64,000 nucleotides of DNA from Trichostrongylus colubriformis (GCA_963978905.1 OZ022261.1:16849582-16913581), one strand, 5' to 3'. Positions 21,437 to 33,441 are shown, numbered from the stretch's first letter. Notes: generated from the letters alone by a model not told the origin. Made by a program: numbers and translations.

Positions 21437-24400
21437 ATCATACCCTATATATAAACCAGGAGTTTGGTTTGTCCGTTTGTGTGTGTGTGTGTGTGTGTCC
21501 GGTTCAATTACCCAAGTTTGAGGTACGTGACACTATACAGACCCTCAGAAGTTAGCAGGAAAGGTCGAGCCAAGTGCTGGCTGGGTGAGGCGTAATGGGG
21601 GATGTACAGAACGCACATCGACTTTGTCGATATCGATTGAATCGATCGATATTGATCGAAAATATCCGCTTTGTGCAGAAGGCTGGAAACGGCTCATGTG
21701 CCCGGTCCAACGGAAGGTCGGCTCATCAGCGGGAAAGGTCGGGTCAAGTATGGGTTGGGTGGGGAATGGTAGGAGATGCACTCATGAAAGTTGAAATTCT
21801 GCAACACACGTATCACCGATCGATATTGATTGAAAATATCGGTTTTTGTGCAGAAGGTTGGAAACGGCTTATGGACCATACTATTGATTAAGTGCCCCCA
21901 TAGAGGTTGAAATTCTACAACATCATGCATCACCGATCAATATTGATTGAAAATATCGGTTTTTGTGCAGAAGGTTGGAAACGGCTTATGGACCATAATA
22001 CTGAGTTAGTGCCGTCATAGAAGTTAAGATTCTATAACATCATGTGTCACCGATCAATATTGATTGAAAATATCGGTTTTTGTGCAAAAGGCTGGAAACG
22101 GCTCATGCACCTACTATTGATTAAGTGCCCTCATAGAGGTTGAAATTCTACAACATCATGCATCACCGATGACTTTGTGCAGATGGCTGGAAACGGCTCA
22201 TGTACCCGATCCAACGGAAGGTCGGCTCATCAGCGGGAAAGGTCGGGTCAAGTATGGGTTGGGTGGGGAATGGTAGGAGATGCACTCATGAAAGTTGAAA
22301 TTCTGCAACACACGCATCACCGATCGATATTGATTGAAAATATCGGTTTTTGTGCAGAAGGTTGGAAACGGCTTATGGACCATACTATTGATTAAGTGCC
22401 CTCATAGAGGTTGAAATTCTACAACATCATGCATCACCGATCAATATTGATTGAAAATATCGGTTTTTGTGCAGAAGGTTGGAAACGGCTTATGGACCAT
22501 AATACTGAGTGAGTCCCGTCATAGAAGTTAAGGTTCTATAACATCATGCATCACCGATCGATATTGATTGGAAATATCGGTTTTTGTGCAGAAGGCTGGA
22601 AATGGCTTATGGACCATACTATTGATTAAGTTCCCTCATAATAATTGAAATTTTACAACAACATGTGTCACCGATCGATATTGATTGAAAATATCGGTTT
22701 TTGTGCAGAAGGCTGGAAACGGCTCATGGACCTACTACTGATTAAGTGCCCTCATAGAGGTTGAAATTCTACAACATCATGCATCACCAATCACTTTGTG
22801 CAGAAGGCTGGAAACGGCTCATGTACCCGATCCAACGGAAGGTCGGTCATCAGCGGGAAAGGTCGGGTCAAGTATGGGTTGGGTGGGGAATGGTAGGAGA
22901 TGCACTCATGAAAGTTGAAATTCTGCAACACACGCATCACCGATCGATATTGATTGAAGATATCGGTTTTTGTGCAGAAGGCTGGAAACGGCTTATGGAC
23001 CATACTATTGATTAAGTGCCCTCATAGAGGTTGAAATTCTACAACATCATGCATCACCGATCAATATTGATTGAAAATATCGGTTTTTGTGCAGAAGGCT
23101 GGAAACAGCTTATGGACCATACTATTGATTAAGTTCCCTCATAATAATTGAAATTTTACAACAACATGTGTCACCGATCGATATTGATTGAAAATATCGG
23201 TTTTTGTGCAGAAGGTTGGAAACGGCTTATGGACCATACTATTGATTAGGTTCCCTCATAATCATACCCTATATATAAACCAGTAGTTTGGTGTGTTTGT
23301 TTGTAATGATGTTTGTGTGTCTGTCCGGTTTGGTTATCCAAGTTTGAGGTACTCGACACTCGACATATCTTCCGAAATTAGTGGGAAAGGTCGGCTCACG
23401 TGTGAGTTGGGTGGGGAATGGTAGGAAATGTACAGAGCGCACACAGACTTTGTCGGACTCCGCCCTCTGTGAGCGGGGCGGGCGATAGAATGCATCAATA
23501 TTGATTGAAATTATCGGTTTTTCCGGAGAAGGCTGGAATAGGCTTACTAACCATATTGATTTAGTGCCCTCATAAAAGTTGAAATTCTATAACAACATGC
23601 ATCACCGGTCAATATTGATTGAAAATATCGATTTTTGTGTAGAAGACAGGAAACGGCCAATGGACCATACTATTGATTTAGTGCCCTCATAAGCGTTGAA
23701 ATTCTATAACATCATGCATCACCGATCAATATTGATTGAAAATATCGGTTTTTGTGCAGAGGGCTGGAAACGGCTCATGGACCATACTACTGAGTGAGTG
23801 CTCTCATAGGATTTAAAATTCTACAACATCATGCATCACCGATCGATATTGATTGAAAATATCGGTTTTTATGCAGAAGGCTGGAACAGCTTATGGTCCA
23901 TATTACTAATTGAGTGCCCTCATGGAAATTAAAACTCTACAACATCATGCAACACCGATCGATATTGATTGAAAATATCGGTTTTTGTGCAGAAGGCTGG
24001 AAACGGCTCATGGTCCATATTACTGATTGAGTGTCCTCATAGAAGTTAAAATTTCGCAACATCTGCAGCACCGATCGATATTGATTGAAAATATCGGTTT
24101 TTGTGCAGAAGGCTGGAAACGGCTCATGGTCCATATTACTGATTGAGTGTCCTCATAGAAGTTAAAATTTCGCAACATCTGCAGCACCGATCGATATTGA
24201 TTGAAAATATCGGTTTTTGTGCAGAAGGCTGGAAACGGCTCATAGTCCATATTACTGATTAAGTGCCCTCATAGAAGTTAAAATTCTACAACATGCATCA
24301 CCGATCAGTCATACCCTATATATAAACCAGGAGTTTGGTGTATTTGTTTGTGCGGATGTTTGTTTGTCTGCCCGCTCGATTCTCGGTTTTACCACGAAGA

Positions 24401-25145
24401 CAAGTGGGGGAGGTGAGGTCATGTTGGGGTTGGGTGGGCATGGTCCAAGATGTACAGAGCGGACATGTACAATGTGAGACTCCGCCTACAGTGGACGGGA
24501 CGTTCGCTGCATTGTCCTCATGTCAATGTCAAAATTCTATAATTCGTCTCAAAATTGCCCGGACATCGGGAGATGGTGGACCAAGATGAGACATACCCTG
24601 TTTATAAACCAGGAGTTTGGTGAGTTTGGTTGTACGTATGTGCTCGATTCTCAGTTTTGCCAGAAAGGCAAGCTGGCAGGTCAGGAAGTTTAGGTTGGTT
24701 GAGGCATGGTGCAAGATGTACTGAGCGCACATGTGCAATGTAGGACTTCGCCTACTGTGGGCGGGGCTTGCGTCAAAATGGTCGGTGTTTGGGTGTGAAA
24801 TTTTATAATTCGTCTCAAATTTGCTGGAACGTCGAAAAAGTGGGTAAAGTCGAATTTGGTAGTGCCACCTCCAGAACGCGGAGCGAGGTCTAGGATGTAT
24901 TCAGCACATCGTCATCAGATGCTATCATACCCTATTTATAAACCAGGAGTTTGGTGTGTCTATCATTATGTATGTCTGTCTGTCTGTCTGGAATTCAGTA
25001 CCGCCTGAAAAACAAGCGGGGAACTCAGGTCAAGTGTAGGTCAGGTAGGGCATGGTAGAAGTTTGCAATGTGCATATGGACTGTGTGGTGGTACGCCTAC
25101 TGTGGGTGGGGTTTGCGGTGAAAATGTTCGGTGTTTGGGTGCAAA
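21437..25145. repeat. 3,709-bp tandem unit, copy 2
   Basis: This is a direct tandem copy of 17728-21436. All internal landmarks recur at +3,709. The one difference I noticed is CGAATG at 20644 against CGGATG at 24353. Similarity stops after 25147, where copy 2 continues into unique module sequence; the joint has the 2-base microhomology AT. The SL1-like sites recur at 21501-21522 and 23327-23348. Near-identity means either a very recent duplication or an assembly artefact. Confidence 0.9.
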
Positions 25146-28100
25146 ATTGGTGCCTTCGCAGTGAGGGACATCTAACAAAACGCTGTGTGTCTAGGCATCT
25201 CGGACATCTCGGAGGGAACTTTGAGGGGCAACTCTGCAAATTGGGGCGCATTTTTTGCCTAAGGATTAGTAGAAAGATCCTATATATCGTTCCAAAAGAA
25301 TCCGAACGTCGTGAAAACTTGGGTGAGGGCGAGGTGATAGAGTTTGTATCTGTGAAGTTAAGAGAGGCCCACCTTCAATGGGCGGAGCGTGCTCCAAATA
25401 GACGGTGCTCACCACGATTACCTTTATAACTTGGCTACAGAGCACCCTACAAACCATAACCTTTCATCAAGACCTATATATAAACCAGGAAATGTGTTTA
25501 TCTGTTATATTGTCTGTCTGTCCACCCGAAACTTGAAAACTCTGAGAAACAAGCAGGAGAGTTGGGTCAACTTTGGGTTGGGTGAGTCATGGTAGTAGGA
25601 GATGTCAAGAGCGCATGTGAACCATAAGAAGATCCTCCGTTCACTTAAAGGGGACATGCGTCAAAAAAATCGGGTGATGTGGAGAATTCTATAAGTCGTT
25701 TCAAAAGAGCCCGGATGTCGCCAAAAAGGGAAGGCGGTGAAGGCGAGTTTGTGGTGTTTGTCGCAGGTAAGGGACCCGCCTTCAAGAGCGGAGCATGCAA
25801 TAGATGAAGTCGTGTTCGTGATTCGATGAAGTCGTGTTTTTGTCATTCATGAGAAATTACACTTCCTCTACATAGCGGTCTGGGGACCGAGTAAAAGCCG
25901 AGCAGTGTTTACCCGTGACAAAAATATACCAAATTAGAAGGGTAGACGGAGCCTAAGCTGGGATATTGGTTGAAAATATTGGTTTTTAAGCGGAAGGCTG
26001 ATAACGGCTTCTCAACCATGCCATTGAGTGAGTGCCCAAGAAGTTGGAATCCTGTAGCCTCAACCTATAATCATACTCTATATAAAAAGCAGGAGTTTGG
26101 TGTTTGTACTGTTGTGTGTCCGTCCGCTCGCTTCTTAGTTCTACCAGAAAAACGAGTGGGGGAGGTCAGGTCAAGTTTGGCTTGGGTTTGGCATGATCCA
26201 AGATGCTCAGAGCGCACAGAGACTCCGCGGGGCGTGCGCTGCATTGTCTTCGGACCAGTGCCAACATTCTGTAAATCGTCTCAATATTGCCCCGACATCG
26301 GGAAAAGGTGGACCAAGATGAGATCTGGGTATATGTAGCAGTTGGGGGAAACCCTCCTTCAATGGGCGGCGCGCGCTCCAAGTGGGCGGTGCTAACCAAA
26401 AACGTTCATTACGCGGCTCCAGGAGGGAGACGGTCGTTTGGCGCGGCCCCTTGGAGCTAATTTGCCAATGGGGCAATGTCAAAGCTCCTGCTCTAAAAAG
26501 GCTTAGGTAAATCTGAGGGAGTCCAGACGGCCCATGCGCCCCATTTTCAAATTAGCTGCAAGGGCCGCGCCAAACGACATACACCCGGCTCCAGGACAGT
26601 GCAGAGACTGAGGAAAAACCGGTGGAGGTCAGCGAGATCTGAGCTGTGTTCAGCATATCTGAAGGGAGTGGCGACCCGCCCACTGTGGGCGGAGGTAGCA
26701 GCCGAAATCGTATTCACTCATGAAACATTATAATTCTTCTCCAGAGTGATCTAGGAACCGGGTAAAAACAGAAGTAATGTGTAACAGCTCAAGTAGCATA
26801 AATAATGTCGAATGACCACGTTAGGCGGAGCCATCGCTACGGTGTTGATTGAAAATATCAGTGTTTGTGCCGAAGGCTGGAAACGGCTTAGGCCGCTTTC
26901 ATACTTTGCGCACCGACGCCGTCACGTCACCGGTGGTGACGGCGTCGAACTCATGCAACCATTTGCCCGCCGCCGGCGACGACGTCCATAGATAATGCAC
27001 AGCGTTTGCAAAATTCTTGACCCAATCGCACTACAGTGTGGTGATTGTGGCCGCTCCGAATCCTGGCACTGTGCCAATACACGAAGTGGCCACGATCACC
27101 ATATTGGCACAGCGCCAAGATTCGAAGCGGCACAATCACCATACTGTAGTGTGAATCGGTCGAGAATGCAAACGCTGCGCATTATCTATGGACGCCGTCG
27201 CGGCGGCGGGCAAAAGGTTGCGTGGGTTTGACGCCGTCAACGGCGGTGACGGCGTCAAATTGACGCTGTCGCCGCCGGTAAAGGCGTCGGTTTGCAAAGT
27301 ATGAAAGCGGCCTTATGGACCATGGTATTGATTAAGTGCCCTCATAAAAGTTGAAATACTACAACACCATACATCACCGATCGATATTGATTGAAAATGT
27401 TGGTTTTTGTGCAGGAGGTGTCTTTACTACACACTACTATACTGAACCATGTCAGACTCCGCCCACTGTGGACACTGAGGACGGGGCATGATCTAAAATG
27501 TTCGGTGTTTGGATGCAAATTTCTATTCGTTCCAAAAGAGCCCAGGAGTTAGGATAAGGTGGGCCAAAATGAGTGAAGGGTGTATGTAGCAGATGAAGAA
27601 TCACAAACTATATATAAATCAGGAGTTTGGTGTGTCTATCATGTTGTGTCTGTGCCCTCAAAACTCAGCACTACCTGAAGAACAAAGTCAGATCAAGTCA
27701 GAGTTGAGTGGATCTTGCTAAGAGATGAAAAGGTAGCATATGGACCATGTCAGACTCCCTCACTGTGGGCGGGGCGTCGAGTGTTCGGCGTTTAGATGCA
27801 AAACTCCATCATTTGCTGTAACTCTTTCCAACAAAGCCTAGGGGTCGGGAAAAGGTAGACCAAAATGAGTTAAGGGTGTATGTAGAGATGAAGAATACCC
27901 GCCTTTAGTTGGCGTACACGCTCCACGTAGGTGGTGTTTACTATGAGCGTTTATAAGTTGCCTCAGGAGCAGCCCAGATACTGCGAAAAAAAACCGATGG
28001 AGATTAGCGATGTCTAGGTGGTGTTGCACGTTCTTGAGGTAGGTGGAGGTCCGCCTACAATGGGCGGAACGTGCAATCAACAATATCGTGCTCACTCATA

Positions 28101-28320
28101 AGAAATGTAACACCGCTCTAGAGCGTCTACAGTGCCGGAGAAAGCTGATGTAATTCGAAGCTGCCAGAGTAACAAAAATAATGTCAACTGATTACGGTAG
28201 ATGGGGTCATCAGAATATTGGTTGAAAATATCGGTTTTTGTGCGGAAGGCTGGAAACGGCTTATGCACCATACCGTTGAGTGAATACCCTCATGGAACAT
28301 GAAGTTCTGAAAAATGAACA
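25146..28320. repeat. Diverged modules of the TATA/GT family
   Basis: Older copies of the same modules continue here: CCTATATATAAACCAGGAAA near 25471, CTCTATATAAAAAGCAGGAG near 26076 and AACTATATATAAATCAGGAG near 27605. Each is followed by TGTCTGTC-like sequence and by GCCYACTGTGGGCGG hairpins (for example near 26680, 27455, 27770). Isolated satellite cores appear near 25970, 26850, 27380 and 28215. Bases 26891-27312 are an inserted MITE. I find no real gene; the frames at 25052-25429 and 25970-26338 are repeat frames. Confidence 0.75.
26891..27312. mobile_element. Palindromic Tourist-like MITE with readable empty site
   Basis: The element is 422 bp with termini GGCCGCTTTCATACTTTGCG and CAAAGTATGAAAGCGGCC, flanked by TTA at 26888-26890 and 27313-27315. 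It sits inside a satellite unit: uninterrupted units read GAAACGGCTTATGGACCATA, and here GAAACGGCTTA is followed by the MITE and then TTATGGACCATG. That confirms the 3-bp TTA duplication and the element ends. Arms are GC-rich with GACGCCGTCAACGGCGGTGA-like blocks. PIF/Harbinger origin is inferred from TSD and ends. Confidence 0.9.
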
Positions 28321-28650
28321 GCGAGCCACACCATTGGGTGGCGCCGTTGCAGAACTTCAATTAAGTGCTATTGGCCGACATCGATAGAAATCATTGATCC
28401 CTGAGCAAAGAGCTTAAAACAGGCAATGGGATCCCATTGAATGATTACAGTCGCAGAAGTTGAAATACTGCAGCATCATGTGCCATGGGTCGTAATTGTC
28501 GGTTTTCGTACGAAGGGCGGGGCAAAGTGATGGATCACACCAGTGGATGGACACAATTGCAGAGGCTCACATTCTGTAGGGCTTATTTCATGCATACCGA
28601 TGCCTACTGTATTGCTATGATGAGCCTTTGTAGTGAAGGCTGTTAATGGA

Positions 28651-29080
28651 CTACCCCTCAGCACAAATGTAAAATCTATTGATTGCCGCCAAACCACATT
28701 GCTGTGAAATTTCTTTCATATCATTTTGCCCACCGCCAGCTTCGCACCGGTACCCCGTAACGCGATGTAGATCGCGAAGCTCACCTGGTCCTGAAAGAAC
28801 GGAATGTTCAAGAACATCACCAGTATGAATCCTCTCAGGTACCCAGAGTGAACGGACCTTAGCAAGGTGCCGAAAGAGGGCGACGAAATCTCCGATTTTG
28901 CTGTGTTGAGGTGACACATCATGTTCGCTCTGTTCATGAGGTGACACATGTTCAGGAATATTCTCCAAATCCTGATCGTGCAGGAGGCTGTTACGGAGTT
29001 TACTGACAGCAGGAGGTGTGCTCTTGAATTCGGGGATTGAAATCTCGTCAAAATTTGCTGAAGTTGGATTAAATTAGGGT
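28651..29080 (-). CDS. Candidate exon of an unknown minus-strand gene
   Basis: A minus-strand frame is open for about 140 codons, from about 29078 to a stop at 28651, upstream of its first Met. It reads smoothly as protein: NPTSANFDEISIPEFKSTPP, then VSKLRNSLLHDQDLENIPEH and KIGDFVALFRHLAKVRSLW. A donor-like GGCG/GTGGGC lies near 28735 on that strand, so the exon may end before the stop. It has no domain I recognise. With the candidate at 29470-29630 it could form a small gene. Composition is better than background, but no homology can be claimed. Confidence 0.3.
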
Positions 29081-29469
29081 TGAAAGTGGATCCTTTTTTT
29101 ATTGGCACCCCATGATTTGAGCATGGCCATTTCGTTAGGGAGTCCTGAGAATAGCCCTTTTGGAGCTCATACTTTTTGAGTTTCATCAGAAACGTATGTA
29201 CCCACATTGATTTGTTGATTTGCGGTTTTGACTGACACAGGATACGCAACCTACCAATTTATTAGGAGGAGCAACGCAGTGATAAGTCACATGCCGTCAA
29301 CGTTTAACAGTTTTCGGCAGCAATGTTCAACCTTGTTTGCCAAACATCACCGATTCGATGTCCGCCCACTTATACGTAATCCTCTCCCTTCTCCTTAGAA
29401 ATTGACAAAAATGCTTTCTCTCAGGCTTCTCCACTGTTTGAGTGGCAACTGCTTCCCCATCCGTCAGCT

Positions 29470-29630
29470 TTGCCTACGCCGTCTTCTTGCACTTTTGCCT
29501 GTCTTCGACAAATGTAGCATAGTGTCTGTTCCTGCGATTTCACCCTTATAATTGCACTCTGATTTCCAACTGCAGAAACTTGCAACATGTCCATGAGACT
29601 CATCACTTTATCGACTGGATCTGACGCTCC
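29470..29630 (-). CDS. Candidate exon of an unknown minus-strand gene
   Basis: On the minus strand an acceptor-like CATTAG precedes a frame reading DPVDKVMSLMDMLQVSAVGN, QSAIIRVKSQEQTLCYICRR and QAKVQEDG, followed by a possible donor at GGC/GTAGGC. The CYICRRQ motif could be half of a metal-binding site. It lies about 400 bp upstream of the candidate exon at 28651-29080, a normal nematode intron distance. I recognise no family. Confidence 0.25.
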
Positions 29631-29639
29631 CTAATGAAC

Positions 29640-30162
29640 ACGGCGCGTGTAACACAGGGCGTTTCCAAAATAAGGGGACTGGCTGGCCCCATCCTGTCAT
29701 AGTACTTAGCAAGGCATTCAGCTCTGACTGAAGGTATATTACGAACAGCCAATCCCTTATAATTCATAATAGGAGCGGTCAATCATTTTATATATGCAAC
29801 GAATATTAGGTTTATTAGCACTAGCGCGTTATGTAAATTGTTTGGATCATCTGTCACCCCGATCGTGACCGTGAAGGATCGATCATCATTTGTCATTGAG
29901 ATAGTCGTAGTGACTCATGTGAAGTGAAAAAATGATTCAACCTGCTTGTTGTGGCGGGCATGATAAAGAAGAGGAAGGATTAATTCGTGGTGAAAATTCT
30001 CAGAAATTTGCAATTTACTAGTTACAATAAGGTCACTATGTGATTATTTGCATTCATCCCGAAATAGATACATATTGCGTTTATTCAGAATAAATAGTTT
30101 GTGACTCGGAAGATTGTGATTCAAAAAATACATCAACTAATATTTAACTAATCATGGACTTA
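29640..30162. other. Intergenic, no gene seen
   Basis: AT-rich sequence with no supported feature until the degraded MITE that begins at about 30163. Confidence 0.4.
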
Positions 30163-30485
30163 GTCCGCGTTCACACGTTGCGCACCGACACCGGCACAGG
30201 TGGCGATTACGGCAAAATCATGTGTCTACCGCCCACTGCGGCGGCACTCCAGTAACGCGCTCCGTTTGTAAAACGCTCAACCCAACCACACGACAGTGTG
30301 ATGATCGTGGCGAGAGCAACGAATTCGAATTCGTAACTTGGCATAGCATGAAACTATGTCAAAATTTGAACTCTCGCCACGATCATAATACTGTGGTGCG
30401 ATTAGGTCGAGCGTTTCACAAGCGGAGTGAAGCGGAGTGCATCACCAGAGTGCCGCCGTCGCCGCATGCATTAAGTATGCAATAG
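30163..30485. mobile_element. Degraded Tourist-like MITE
   Basis: It starts GTCCGCGTTCACACGTTGCG after a TTA at 30160-30162 and carries the family's central blocks (CACACGACAGTGTGATGATC and the partner CATAATACTGTGGTGCGATT). The right arm ends in GCCGCCGTCGCCGCATGCAT and then loses similarity, so no right-hand TTA is readable. Confidence 0.6.
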
Positions 30486-31567
30486 CCCGATGCAGTAGAC
30501 GGTGCCATTATCAGTATCCAGGAACCGCGAGTTGGGCAGGAAAACCAATCTGTTGAAACTTCGTTCAAAGGAATTATCGGAGCGCTGGTCACCAATATAT
30601 TCTTCGTTATAGGGGCAGTGAGGTAACTCTAGCAAAAGGCCAACATTTACCGTAACTCTGAAGAGCGTAAGTTTTGGTGTTGGTAATGGCGTACTTACAC
30701 ATTTACATTGTGCTCGACCCGAGTAAAGCTAGTGGAAGCCATTCCATTGGAAATCGCTCTGAACTTGACACAGAACAACTTGAAAACACATGGCTCGTCT
30801 GAGTTAAGGAGGCGAAACGAGCCTAAAAACTCACACTTTAACATTATGTTGTTTTTATTTCAATCCCTTTATTCTCTCTTTCCTTTGACATCATTGTGTG
30901 TTGATATGACCTCTGCGGAAACAAGGATAAATGAGTGAATAAGCCGTCACGCAAAGGGTGTAACCAACCGACTGATTTCAGATTAAAACTAAATCCCCTC
31001 TGATCTTAAAATTTTGATTTTTGATGGCTGCTGATTATCGCTGCAGCCCGCGATGCGAAGGTTATTACTAGGATGCTGAGTTATGGGCAAAAGCTTCGGT
31101 GTCGGACGGGACTCCGAAGCTTTTGCCCATAACTCAGCACCCCAGTAGCACATCCCTCTTTTTACACTGTTTCTGATTCCTCTTTTGTGCTATACTCACT
31201 TTATCCATTTTTGATAACTGACTTGTTGGAAACAAATCAAGTATGCTGCATCGTAAAAAATGCATCCGGTTGTGATGTAATGTGCTCTTCAAAAATGTTG
31301 GCCATTTAGCGCTTAGCAAGGAGTGGCTAACAATGACCATTATTATGATAAAGGAAATATATGAAATAATGTTACCTTAGAATGAGCCGTAAGTTTGGGA
31401 GGCAGTCGTTATCTCGCTGTGGTCTCGCACTTCATACTATCCTATAGTCTTTTACCTTTAGCGTATTTACTTCATACTATCCTATAATCTTTTACCTTTA
31501 GCGAAAAGAGCATTTCAAACGACTTAAATCATGAGGGGCTGATCGTGCGGACAGTTGAGGGTATTAT
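30486..31567. other. Intergenic with short repeats
   Basis: No gene seen. A hairpin with 26-base arms lies at 31074-31139. A 33-base block beginning TTCATACTATCCTATAGTCT occurs twice in direct orientation, at about 31431 and 31471. Confidence 0.5.
31074..31139. repeat. Perfect 26-bp inverted repeat
   Basis: The arm TGCTGAGTTATGGGCAAAAG (continuing CTTCGG) at 31074-31099 is matched by its exact complement at 31114-31139, with a 14-base loop. There is no T-run suggesting a terminator. It may be a miniature hairpin or the scar of an inversion. Confidence 0.8.
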
Positions 31568-31759
31568 GTGAGAGCCGGGTCGTCTGCGAGGTATTCTACT
31601 ATTCGGCAGCGTCGGAGGATGTGATCTGTGCTCCCCTCCGTTTCTTCCTTCTTTGACCTTAGTGGTCAGATTCACAACGGGCCTTAATGGCCGACACATT
31701 TCTCAAGCCTTAGTGGCCAAACAGTTGTCGGGGCCTTACAAGGCTGGTTCTGGGGTCTA

Positions 31760-33103
31760 ACACGGAAGGCCCATTAGGACATAATGAGCTTTCTCAAAAC
31801 GGTTTTTTGCATTTTATAGGGTCACATACACGAAGCAAAAAACCGGTCTCAAATTTGGCTAAATGGTTTTGGGGGGCCCAGAAAATAGTTGATGGTTCGG
31901 TCCCCCCTGAGGACAAATTTTTGCATTTTTCTAGTTTTCATCCATTCGTGCTCATGTGAGACCATACGTGCAAAAAAAGTGCAAAATCAATTTTAATTCT
32001 ACCAGGGATCCGTTATCTCCAGTATTTTTGCGTACTAAGCGAATGATTGGTTTGGACCTGCTAACGCTCATAACAGGGGAACTAGGCGTTTTCCCGCAAA
32101 GTACGAGTGATATTCATGCTCAGGAGGTCGAACTACCCTAGATGACAAGTTTTCAGCCTAATCGGGATTTGGACCCAAACTCGGAAAATTGGGCGACCAA
32201 TAGTACTACACCTGCCATAGTAATGAGCACTCAACAAAAAAAGCTCGCCCGATATAAGGAAATATTTGCTATTCTCGCCTTCGCATGGTGTTGCTGGGTG
32301 CAGTTCACTTGGAATGCGTTGTTTCTGTGTATCTGCACATGCCCCACTGCATTTAATCGAGGCTGTAAGTTGTTCGTCTGTACAAGTAGAGCAGTCTGGC
32401 CCATGTCCACCCCACTGTCTCGAGTTTGGGTCAAAATCTCAATTTGGATAGTATTTTGTATCTAGGGCTAGTCGAGTCTCCTGAGCACGAATATCACACT
32501 AGTTTCGCAGGAAAACGCTTGGCACGCGTGCTAGGGGCGCCGAAGGGTCCAAACACTTTAACCACTGAAAGCTTGCAAATGAGGTCACTTTCGTGCACCA
32601 GCGACGAAAATTGCAGTCATTTTGCACGTGCGCAAAAAGTATAGCGCTGGACAAAGAAAATTATGAAAATGCAAAAGCGAAAACGTCGAGAGGACTTGAA
32701 CCACAAACACTCCCACCACCGTGCCAATGCTAATCCATCCCGCTATCCACTCGGCCAACCAACCACTCCAAGCAATTTGACCTGTGCATCCCCTATCAGC
32801 TTTCTTTGCTTCGTTTAGAAGTTACCATAAGTGATTCTACATTTTTGAACGAAATCGCAGTGGTTTCGGCGTAGATTTGACGACAATCTTCTGATATGCA
32901 TACACTGAACGCCGCAGCTGGAAAGCATTGCAGCAAACTAGTCAGAATTGTTTCTTTCTGAGCAACTTTTGCCACTCATTTTCTGGGCACCCCAAAACCA
33001 TTTAGCCGAATTTGAGACTGGTTTTTTGCTTCATGTATGTGACTCTATAAAATGCAAAAAGCCGTTTTGAAAAAGCTCACCATGACCTGATGGGCCTTCC
33101 TTG
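31760..33103 (+). mobile_element. TIR DNA element with internal tRNA-like sequence, copy 2
   Basis: The element is 1,344 bp. It runs from ACACGGAAGGCCCATTAGGA to CTGATGGGCCTTCCTTG, flanked by TA (31758-31759, 33104-33105). It lies in the orientation opposite to the 6454 copy: its right half, with the GACAAAGAAAATTATGAAAA and tRNA-like blocks, matches the left half of copy 1. Both halves carry the GTTTTTTGC...TATAGGGTCACAT arms. No transposase frame is seen; the 107-codon frame at 32142 is not protein-like. Confidence 0.75.
32687..32764 (-). other. tRNA-like (class II) sequence inside transposon
   Basis: On the minus strand an A box TGGCCGAGTGG (complement 32747-32757) and a B box GGTTCAAGTCC (complement 32692-32702) are both perfect class II matches, spaced as in Leu/Ser tRNAs. 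This is the best preserved of the three copies. The acceptor stem is not paired, so it is not a functional tRNA gene, but the two boxes could recruit TFIIIC. Confidence 0.55.
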
Positions 33104-33441
33104 TAAGGTGCCAAGCTCTAGCGTGGGCCTTGGTACCCCGAGTAGGAGGGGTCGAAATTCACTGAGTAGCTAGGGGAAATTCCGAGAGAGGAGAGGGTGC
33201 GAGTGAGAAAGTATCAGGGTAGAGTCGGCATTCATCTCGCGGGACGCCAGCTATCGCTCGGGCTCTTCGCTCCATTCGTCCGTGACACCCCATTCAAGTT
33301 CATCGATCTTCCGGTTCATTTCAAATTTAATTATTGTGTTTGTGGCTTTGTTTTAGTAATAAATTATTCTTGTTCACTCGGGTGTCGACTGCCTTGTAGA
33401 GGAACCTCCGCACCTACCTGGTCGCGAGTCTTATCTAGGCC

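Larger units (their letters stand above)
31569..33441 (+). mobile_element. Possible solo LTR interrupted by a TIR element
   Basis: If the TIR element 31760-33103 is removed, the remaining 530 bp starts TGTGAGAGCCGGGTCG and ends TAGGCCTTACA, the TG...CA layout of a retroviral-type LTR. Near its 3' end AATAAATTATTCTTGTTCAC could hold a polyadenylation signal. The 5' part has short near-palindromes GACCTTAGTGGTC, GGCCTTAATGGCC, GCCTTAGTGGC and GCCTTACAAGGC within 100 bp. I see no matching target duplication and no internal region, so solo-LTR status is a tentative inference. Confidence 0.35.

Noticed and set aside
25052..25429. 125-codon plus-strand open frame
   Set aside because: Its first third is identical to the frame at 21343 inside the tandem unit, and the rest runs through module repeats; it has no coding signature.
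32142..32465. 107-codon frame inside the TIR element
   Set aside because: It lies within an inverted-repeat arm region, has no transposase motif and is not kept in the other copies.
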